Shown piece by piece: positions 58,893-64,000 of a DNA stretch of 64,000 bases. Origin of the DNA: Streptomyces klenkii (GTDB taxonomy: Bacteria; Actinomycetota; Actinomycetes; Streptomycetales; Streptomycetaceae). The notes below the pieces were generated by a model. It searched no databases. It saw only the letters and a program-made list of their open reading frames with translations, and was not told the origin of the DNA. Each line of letters starts with the position of its first letter. The first letter of the stretch is position 1. The position numbers were made by a program, and so were the translations under genes. The stretch spans positions 124,001 to 188,000 of the forward strand of contig NZ_RBAM01000010.1 in NCBI RefSeq assembly GCF_003626645.1. Reading direction: 5' to 3'.

Positions 58893-60275
58893 ATGATGCC
58901 CGGGCGTTCTCCCGCAGCACGCTTCGAAGGAGCCCTGCTCCGGCGGGGCGACCCCGCGTACGACACCGCCAGGGCCGCCGCGGTGTGGAACGGGCTCAAG
59001 CCGGAGCGCTTCCCCGAGGCCATCGTGCGGGCAGCCTCCGAGCAGGACGTACCGGAGGCCCTCTCCTATGCACGCTCCGAGGGTTTCCGCGTCTCGACGC
59101 GTTCCGGTGGACACAACTGGTCCGGCTCCCAGCTCCGCGACGCGAGCCTGCTCATCGACCTCAGCGGACTCCGGCAGTGCAGCATCGACCCGGGGTCGAT
59201 GACGGCCACCGTAGGACCCGCCGCCACCGGAGGGGACCTGGTCCGGGCACTGGCCCCGCACGACCTCGCCTTTCCCGTGGGCCACTGCCCCTCCGTCGCG
59301 GTCGGCGGATTCCTGCTCAGCGGTGGACTCGGGTGGAACTCCCGCGCGTGGGGACCGTCATGCGCCGACGTCCTGGAGATCCGGGCCGTCACCGCCGACG
59401 GCCGGACGGTCACGTGCAGCGAGACCGAGAACGCCGGCCTCTTCTGGGCCGCCCGCGGCGCGGGGCCCGGCTTCTTCGCCGTCGTCACCCGTTTCCGGCT
59501 CCGCCTGCACCCCCACCCCGGGGCCATCGTGACCACCACCCTCGCCTTCCCACTGGCCGCCGCCGGCCCCGTGGCGGCCTGGGCGGAAGGGGTCGCACGC
59601 GAACTCCCGCCGAACGTCGAGACGGCCCTGATCCTCACGGCTTCCGGCGAACCGACCGCCGCCTCCCCGCCCGGTCCGCGGATCCTCGTCGGCATGACCG
59701 CGTTCGCCAGGACACACGAGGAAGCACTCGCCGCTCTCTCGCCCGCGGAGTCCTGTCCCCTCGCCGGCAGCGCCGTCACCCTCCAGGCACCCGAACCGAC
59801 CTCGTTCGCCCGGCTGCACCAGGGCGCCGACGCGGTATGGCCCTCGGCGCACCGGTACGCGGCGGACACGCTGTGGTCGGAGGAGACCTACGAGACACAG
59901 CTGAACCGTACGGCCACCGCGATATCCCGCGCCCCCTCCGGCAGGTCTCTCGTCCTCGCGCCGGTACTGCCCGTCTCCGAAGACCCGGCTCTGCTCCGGA
60001 ACATGGCCTTCTCCCCGCTCGGCGCGTCCTACCTCGTGTGCTACGCGATCTGGGACGACCCCGCCGCGGACGGCACCAACGCGCAGTGGCTGCGGGAGGC
60101 CATGACCTCGGCCGATCCGTCGGGCCACGGCGGACACTACATCGCCGAAACGGACCTGGAAGCCGACACCTCCCGGGCCCGCCGCTCGTACGCACCCGCC
60201 GACTGGGACCGCTTGCAGGAACTCAAGGCCGCATGGGACCCGGAGAATGTCTTCCACTCCTACCTGGCGCCGTGA
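58893..60275 (+). CDS. Berberine-bridge-type FAD oxidase, probably bicovalent
   Basis: A 460-aa FAD_binding_4/BBE protein. VSTRSGGHNWSG gives H74 for the 8-alpha-histidyl bond, and FPVGHCPSVAVGGFLLSGG gives C132 for the 6-S-cysteinyl bond. SCADVLEIRAVTADG and FWAARGAGPGFFAVVTRF follow. The C-terminal BBE segment ends DRLQELKAAWDPENVFH. Bicovalent enzymes oxidise sugars, polyketides or alkaloids using O2. It has GAGGAGG 2-12 bp upstream of ATG 58893 and lacks a signal peptide. It is 89 bp after the ABM gene on the same strand, so the pair may be co-transcribed. Confidence 0.9.
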   Translation: MMPGRSPAARFEGALLRRGDPAYDTARAAAVWNGLKPERFPEAIVRAASEQDVPEALSYARSEGFRVSTRSGGHNWSGSQLRDASLLIDLSGLRQCSIDPGSMTATVGPAATGGDLVRALAPHDLAFPVGHCPSVAVGGFLLSGGLGWNSRAWGPSCADVLEIRAVTADGRTVTCSETENAGLFWAARGAGPGFFAVVTRFRLRLHPHPGAIVTTTLAFPLAAAGPVAAWAEGVARELPPNVETALILTASGEPTAASPPGPRILVGMTAFARTHEEALAALSPAESCPLAGSAVTLQAPEPTSFARLHQGADAVWPSAHRYAADTLWSEETYETQLNRTATAISRAPSGRSLVLAPVLPVSEDPALLRNMAFSPLGASYLVCYAIWDDPAADGTNAQWLREAMTSADPSGHGGHYIAETDLEADTSRARRSYAPADWDRLQELKAAWDPENVFHSYLAP

Positions 60276-60346
60276 CCTTCAGGATCCCTGTGACATCCAG
60301 GGGTCCCAGTGAACTTCAGGGTCCCCAGTGACCTCCAGGGTTCCCT
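60272..60346. repeat. Four 18-19-bp tandem units after the FAD oxidase
   Basis: Units starting GTGA(C/A)(C/A)TTCAGG-like at 60272, 60290, 60309 and 60328 run head to tail from the oxidase stop codon. Each carries GTGA..., CAGG... and a TCCC run. They are non-coding and of unknown role. Confidence 0.8.
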
Positions 60347-60408
60347 CGGGCCGGAGACCGAAGAGGCCTACGCCCGCGCCAACGGCCGGCTCTGACAGAT
60401 CCATCCAA

Positions 60409-60435
60409 CCAATAGGACATTTACCGACCTATTGG
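60409..60435. promoter_or_regulatory. Inverted-repeat operator candidate upstream of the first VOC gene
   Basis: CCAATAGG (60409-60416), 11-nt spacer, CCTATTGG (60428-60435): arms perfectly complementary. It is 86 bp before the VOC start and has AGGACAT and TGGACAT flanks on each side. It shares geometry with sites before the WYL regulator and the second VOC gene. Confidence 0.85.
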
Positions 60436-60520
60436 ACATCTAGCGTGGGTCACGTCGCAGAGAATCCTCTCCGCTCATCCCGTCATCAACGGCTTTGCCG
60501 GTAAAGGAAGGGAGCCAGTC

Positions 60521-60979
60521 ATGGCCCAGAAGGAAACGATGCAGCGGTTCACCCCGATGCTGTACGTCAAGAGCAGCTACGAGGCTGTCGCGTTCTACCA
60601 GGAGGTCTTCGGCGTCGAGGAGATCGCCGAGCGCACCATGCTGCTGTCGCAGGTTCCGGGCATGGAGCAGGTGCCGGGTGCGGAGCACGTGGTGGTCTAC
60701 TCCAAGCTCCAGTTCGCCGACGGTAGTGGCCTGAACGTGGCCGAGCTGTCCGACGAGGGCGTCTACGCGAAGGACGGCGGCGCGGTCGTCGGCAACAACA
60801 TTCACGTCGGGCTCCAGCACACCGACACGGCCGTCCAGAAGGCGGAGTTCGACAGGCTCGCCGAAGGCGGGACGGTCATGGAGCCGCTGGAGGAGAAGTT
60901 CTGGGGCACCGTCTTCGGCATCGTCCAGGACCGCTACGGCGTGATCTGGGAGTCCAACTGCTATCTGAAGCAGGGCTGA
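60521..60979 (+). CDS. VOC/PhnB-like protein (first paralogue)
   Basis: A 152-aa PhnB-type VOC protein: FTPMLYVKSSYEAVAFYQEVFG, SKLQFADGSGLNVAEL, NNIHVGLQHTDTAVQKAEF, GTVMEPLEEKFWGTVFGIVQDRYGVIWE. PhnB-like proteins have no proven catalysis; some are enzymes, others bind small molecules. It is paralogous to the protein at 63209-63649 and carries the same operator upstream. GGGAG lies just before ATG 60521. It ends at a strong terminator. Confidence 0.9.
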   Translation: MAQKETMQRFTPMLYVKSSYEAVAFYQEVFGVEEIAERTMLLSQVPGMEQVPGAEHVVVYSKLQFADGSGLNVAELSDEGVYAKDGGAVVGNNIHVGLQHTDTAVQKAEFDRLAEGGTVMEPLEEKFWGTVFGIVQDRYGVIWESNCYLKQG

Positions 60980-60989
60980 TCAGCTGATG

Positions 60990-61034
60990 CCCCCGCCTCC
61001 GGAACCGTTCAGCGGTTCCGGAGGCGGGGGTTTT
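60990..61034. terminator. Strong intrinsic terminator (18-bp stem, T-run)
   Basis: Arms 60990-61007 and 61013-61030 are perfectly complementary around a TTCAG loop, followed by TTTT. It closes the first VOC gene. The right arm also codes the last residues (PRLRNR) of the converging radical SAM gene, so the hairpin is partly inside a coding region. Confidence 0.95.
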
Positions 61035-61998
61035 CGCTGTCCGAGGTGCGGCGGCCGACGCCGCGTATGCAGTCCTCCCAGCGTGGCAGGCCATGGTGGG
61101 CGGCCCGGGCGTGGAGGTGGGCGGTGACCTCGCGGACGTATGAGGCGGGCATGGCGCGACTGTCGGCGTAGGAGGCGGCCAGGCGCTGGTGCAGGTGGGG
61201 CGGCAGGTGGACGGCGGACTGGTTGAGGAACCAGTCGCGGGCGCCGGGGCTGATGCGCATGATGTCGGGGTAGACGGTGACGGCCCCGGCCTCGGCACAG
61301 GCGTCGACGAGCGCGTCGAGGGCGGCGGGGCGGTCGCCGGCGTGGGGGATGACCGGGGCGACGAGGACGCCCGCGGGGACACCGGCCGCTCGGAGGGCGG
61401 CGATGGTGGCGAGGCGGGCGCGCGGGGGTGCGGCGCCGGGTTCGAAGGCGCGCCACACGCGCTCGTCGAGCGAGCCGAGCGAGGTCATGACCAGGACGTT
61501 CGCTACGCGGGCGGCTTCGGCGAAGAGGCCGAGGTCCCGGCGGAGCAGGGCGCTCTTGGTCGTGGTGGTGAAGTTGACGCGGTGGTCGGCGAGGGTACGG
61601 AGGATGCCGGGCATGAGGCGGTAGTGGCCTTCGGCCCGTTGGTAGCAGTCGGTGGAGGTGCCGACCATCACCCAGTCGTCGCCGGTCTTGCCGCCACGCA
61701 GTTCGCGGCGCAGGACCTCGGCGGCGTTGGTCTTGACGACGACCTGGGTGTTGAATCCTTCTCCGGTGTCGAAGCCGAGGCGGGTGTGGCCGTCGCGGGC
61801 GAAGCAGTAGGTGCAGGCGTGGGTGCAACCCCGGTAGGGGTTGAGGGTCCAGGCCATGCCGCCGGGGCGGGCTCCGGGGATCTTGTTGAGCAGGGTGCGG
61901 GCGCGTTGTTCGTGGAAGGTGATGTCCCGGAAGCCGGGCGCGGGTGCGGGCGGCGGTGCCACCAGCGCGGCCTCGAAGAGCCCCTGCCGGCTGTTCAC
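61009..61998 (-). CDS. Radical SAM protein (Rv2578c/SPL-like family)
   Basis: A 329-aa protein. TLNPYRGCTHACTYCFARDGHTRLG holds the [4Fe-4S] Cys triad C58-x3-C62-x2-C65. VVKTNAAEVLRRELRG, GTSTDCYQRAEGHYRLMPGIL, FTTTTKSALLRRDL and VLVAPVIPHAGDRPAAL are typical of the Rv2578c/spore-photoproduct-lyase-like subgroup, whose substrate is unknown. The GTG start at 61998 overlaps the WYL-regulator stop (GTGA), so it is co-translated with that regulator. It may be part of a response whose other targets are the VOC genes (inference). Confidence 0.92.
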   Translation of the reverse strand: MNSRQGLFEAALVAPPPAPAPGFRDITFHEQRARTLLNKIPGARPGGMAWTLNPYRGCTHACTYCFARDGHTRLGFDTGEGFNTQVVVKTNAAEVLRRELRGGKTGDDWVMVGTSTDCYQRAEGHYRLMPGILRTLADHRVNFTTTTKSALLRRDLGLFAEAARVANVLVMTSLGSLDERVWRAFEPGAAPPRARLATIAALRAAGVPAGVLVAPVIPHAGDRPAALDALVDACAEAGAVTVYPDIMRISPGARDWFLNQSAVHLPPHLHQRLAASYADSRAMPASYVREVTAHLHARAAHHGLPRWEDCIRGVGRRTSDSENPRLRNR

Positions 61999-62975
61999 CG
62001 GGCGTCCCCTGACTGCTCGGCGGTGTGCGCGGCGCGCAGGACGCGCTCTCCCAGCGTCCGCAGGTGCGGGCCGAGTTCGGGCGGGTCGAGGACGTCGAAG
62101 TCGAAGCCGAGGACGGCGATGCGGTAGGCGAGGTATTCCAGGGAGTCGGCACCGGTGAGGAGTCGGCAGGTGTGGTCGTCGACGGGTTCGACGACGCCGA
62201 GGGTGGCGGGGACGCGGTCGGCAACCTGCTCGGCGGGGGCGTGGACGAGGAGCAGGGCGCGGTGGCCGGCGGTTCCGCTGAGGGTGGTCGAGACCCAGGT
62301 GGCGGCGTCCACGCTGCCGGGCAGTTCACGGGCCGGGACACGGGCGCCGGTGCGCAGCGGGTCGGTGAGGCGGTCGAGGCGGAAGGTGCGCCAGTCGGCG
62401 CGGTCGCAGTCGTGGGCGACGAGGTACCAGCGGCGTCCGGCGGCGACGAGGCTGTGGGGCTCGGCCAGGCGGCGGGTCTCCTGCCCGTTGGCGGCGCGGT
62501 AGGTGAAGCGGACCTTCTCGTGGGTGACGCAGGCGGCGGCGAGGAGGGCGAGGTGTTCGGCGTCGGCGCTCGGCCCGCCCTGCGGGACGGCGACCGCGGC
62601 CTCCTGGAGGACGGTCACGCGGCGGCGCAGGCGCGAGGGCAGGACCTGCTCCAGCTTGGCCAGGGCGCGTACGGAGGTCTCCTCGATGCCGGTGACCGAG
62701 CCCGCGGCGGCCGTGCGCAGACCGATCGCGATGGCGACGGCCTCGTCGTCGTCCAGGAGGAGAGGCGGTATGGCGGTGCCGGCAGTAAGCCGGTAGCCAC
62801 CGGTGTTGCCCTGAGTGGCGTGCACGGGATAGCCGAGCTCACGCAGCCGGTCGATGTCGCGGCGGATGGTGCGCGGACTGACGCCCAGGCGCTCGGCGAG
62901 CTCGTGGCCGGGCCACTCGCGCGGGGACTGCAACAGGGAGAGCAGCCGCAGCAGGCGGCCGGGAGTGTCACTCAT
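61995..62975 (-). CDS. WYL-domain (YafY-type) HTH transcriptional regulator
   Basis: A 326-aa regulator. The N-terminal HTH_11 is LLRLLSLLQSPREWPGHELAERLGVSPRTIRRDIDRLRELGYPV-like (key SPRTIRRDIDRL). The WYL domain carries VRFTYRAANGQETRRLAEPHSL and RRWYLVAHDCDRADWRTFRLDRL, where W-Y-L is literal. The C-terminal WCX part follows. WYL proteins sense ligands or nucleic acid signals. ATG 62975 follows CCGGGAGCA. A half-perfect copy of the local inverted repeat is 19 bp upstream, suggesting autoregulation, and full copies precede both VOC genes. Confidence 0.93.
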   Translation of the reverse strand: MSDTPGRLLRLLSLLQSPREWPGHELAERLGVSPRTIRRDIDRLRELGYPVHATQGNTGGYRLTAGTAIPPLLLDDDEAVAIAIGLRTAAAGSVTGIEETSVRALAKLEQVLPSRLRRRVTVLQEAAVAVPQGGPSADAEHLALLAAACVTHEKVRFTYRAANGQETRRLAEPHSLVAAGRRWYLVAHDCDRADWRTFRLDRLTDPLRTGARVPARELPGSVDAATWVSTTLSGTAGHRALLLVHAPAEQVADRVPATLGVVEPVDDHTCRLLTGADSLEYLAYRIAVLGFDFDVLDPPELGPHLRTLGERVLRAAHTAEQSGDAR

Positions 62976-62993
62976 GCCCGGGAGCATCCCACC

Positions 62994-63020
62994 GCAATAG
63001 GACATTTTCTGGCCTAAAAC
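62994..63020. promoter_or_regulatory. Operator candidate upstream of the WYL regulator (imperfect)
   Basis: GCAATAGG (62994-63001), 11-nt spacer, CCTAAAAC (63013-63020). The left arm matches the sites before both VOC genes and the right keeps CCTA. It lies 19 bp before the regulator start, a position suited to autorepression. Confidence 0.7.
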
Positions 63021-63062
63021 CACGACGAAAGCAGGACGCGGGCCGCCGAGCAGCCGTTTTGC

Positions 63063-63089
63063 CTAATAGGCCATGAATTGACCTATTGG
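63063..63089. promoter_or_regulatory. Operator candidate upstream of the second VOC gene
   Basis: CTAATAGG (63063-63070), 11-nt spacer, CCTATTGG (63082-63089), with one mismatch between arms. It is 120 bp before the second VOC start and shares the divergent gap with the regulator's own site. Confidence 0.8.
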
Positions 63090-63208
63090 CTTCCTATGGT
63101 CGTTGCATACCCCCTGAAGAAGCCCCCGGGCGCCCGTACCGACTCCCGGGGATCCACTCGAATTCATCCGAATCCATACGGATTCCCCCACACCATCTGG
63201 AGCCCGCC

Positions 63209-63649
63209 ATGGCCGAACAGACCCTGTTCACCACCCCGATGATCTACTGCGACAACGCCCTCGCCGCCCTCGCGCTCTACACGGACGCCCTCGGCGCCGA
63301 AGAGCTCACCGACCGCCGCATGCTGGCCGCGCACCTCCCCGGCCTGGCGGACGTGCCGGGCATGGACCGTACCGTCGTCTACTCCGCGCTGCGCTTCCCC
63401 GACGGCAGCGGCCTCAACGTCGCCGACCGCTTCGGTGACCCCACCGCCAAGCACGGCGCCGTCACCGGCAACAACCTCCACATCGGCCTCCAGCACACCG
63501 ACCTCGCCGAGCAGAAGGCGGCGTTCGGCAAGCTCGCCGAGGGCGGCACCGTGCACGAGGCCCTGGAGCCCAAGCCGTGGGGCGCGTCCTACGGCATCGT
63601 CCAGGACCGCTTCGGCGTGATCTGGGAGATGAACTGCTGCACCGGCTGA
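63209..63649 (+). CDS. VOC/PhnB-like protein (second paralogue)
   Basis: A 146-aa PhnB-type VOC protein with FTTPMIYCDNALAALALYTDALG, SALRFPDGSGLNVADRF, NNLHIGLQHTDLAEQKAAFG and EPKPWGASYGIVQDRFGVIWEMN. The GSGLNVA, N-N-x-H-x-GLQHTD and EGGTVxE blocks are shared with the protein at 60521-60979. I prefer ATG 63209 to the longer upstream frame, which is not protein-like. It diverges from the WYL regulator gene with operator-like repeats between them. Confidence 0.9.
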   Translation: MAEQTLFTTPMIYCDNALAALALYTDALGAEELTDRRMLAAHLPGLADVPGMDRTVVYSALRFPDGSGLNVADRFGDPTAKHGAVTGNNLHIGLQHTDLAEQKAAFGKLAEGGTVHEALEPKPWGASYGIVQDRFGVIWEMNCCTG

Positions 63650-63696
63650 CCGAACCGGCAGGGGGTGGGCAGGCGTGGCTTCCTACCCGCTCCCTG

Positions 63697-64000
63697 TCAG
63701 CCGGCCAGGTCCTGCCGAAGTGCCGCCGCGGTATGGGACGCGCGGTGTTTCAACAACTGGGCCGGGGTACCGGTGAACAGGACCCGCCCACCGTGCCGGC
63801 CACCCTCCGGTCCCATGTCGATGACCCAGTCGGCACGCTTCACGACATCGAGGTTGTGCTCGATGACGATGACGGTGTTGCCGTCGTCGACAAGCCGGTC
63901 CAGCAGCCGCTGGAGGGTTTCGATGTCCGCCATGTGCAGGCCGGTGGTGAGCTCGTCCATGACGTAGATGCCGCTGCGGCTGCCGAGATGTCCGGCGAGC
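63697..64000 (-). CDS. UvrA-like ABC ATPase, C-terminal part only (5' end outside window)
   Basis: At least 101 C-terminal codons, open to the right edge. GIYVMDELTTGLHMADIETL is the UvrA second-domain Walker B region (usual form LDEPTTGLH, here with DELTTGLH). NTVIVIEHNLDVVKRADWVIDMGPEGG and GRVLFTGTPAQLL are the H-loop and end of UvrA. It is probably an excinuclease-related ABC ATPase of the drug-resistance/UvrA-paralogue group rather than housekeeping UvrA, since neighbours are accessory genes; the missing N-terminus would settle this. Its stop is 47 bp after the second VOC stop, with an imperfect hairpin between. Confidence 0.88.
   Translation of the reverse strand, partial: LAGHLGSRSGIYVMDELTTGLHMADIETLQRLLDRLVDDGNTVIVIEHNLDVVKRADWVIDMGPEGGRHGGRVLFTGTPAQLLKHRASHTAAALRQDLAG

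Noticed and set aside
63140..63208. Upstream extension of the second VOC gene
   Set aside because: Frame is open but coded by a leader with repeated GAATCCAT-like words; the protein fold begins at ATG 63209.

Overview
The window is high-GC actinobacterial DNA and almost certainly from a Streptomyces. The evidence is strong GC3 coding bias, frequent GTG starts, ATGA/GTGA translational couplings, a microbial transglutaminase precursor of the S. mobaraensis type, a NarL-type sensor pair, and many secreted or accessory enzymes. I saw no tRNA, rRNA, CRISPR array or insertion sequence. Both edges cut genes: a sugar isomerase at the left and a UvrA-like ATPase at the right.

Region 1 (1-13.3 kb) looks like part of a natural-product cluster built on a nucleotide-activated heptose. 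A leftward run of nine genes encodes a VOC protein, a three-domain GmhA-kinase-nucleotidyltransferase fusion, a GNAT, a GT9 heptosyltransferase-type enzyme, a LOG-type phosphoribohydrolase fused to GNAT, a DegT aminotransferase, a FemAB/BioF2-like acyltransferase, a GMC oxidoreductase and a TIM-barrel sugar isomerase. A rightward pair (second GMC oxidoreductase and an SDR) diverges from a 676-bp regulatory gap. Making, attaching, oxidising, aminating and acylating a heptose on an adenine-type base (septacidin/spicamycin-like) is my working hypothesis, not something the sequence proves.

Region 2 (13.3-36.3 kb) is accessory genome: a CPBP membrane protease, a two-component system, an EF-hand-glutaminase-ankyrin protein of kidney-type layout, an AraC regulator with a flavin monooxygenase, a 1340-aa SF1 helicase with a coiled coil, transglutaminase, a divergent SDR/TetR pair, a decayed SARP regulator, a secreted ricin-CAP protein, a thioredoxin-like protein lacking CxxC, and a FAD-protein/MFS-exporter pair behind an iron-box-like palindrome.

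Region 3 (36.4-50.7 kb) is the most unusual part: a 14.3-kb leftward operon of five tightly spaced or overlapping genes. It encodes a ComEC-like metallo-beta-lactamase protein without a membrane channel, an 1822-aa beta-rich protein resembling DUF6603 with a C-terminal beta-propeller, 780-aa and 1287-aa proteins I cannot assign, and a 457-aa protein ending in fibre-like repeats. None shows a signal peptide. It reads as a multi-protein assembly of unknown function.

Region 4 (51-64 kb) holds a membrane GT39-like transferase, an AlkZ-superfamily winged-helix protein, a SnoaL-like protein, a secreted GH63-like glycosidase, a nucleoside deaminase, a membrane-anchored double-ABM protein, a berberine-bridge-type oxidase, and a small regulon: a WYL regulator, a radical SAM protein and two paralogous VOC proteins. 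An inverted repeat with AGG-N11-CCT geometry lies before the regulator, both VOC genes and the SnoaL gene.

A recurring feature is short tandem repetition, both in-frame inside genes and just upstream of them.
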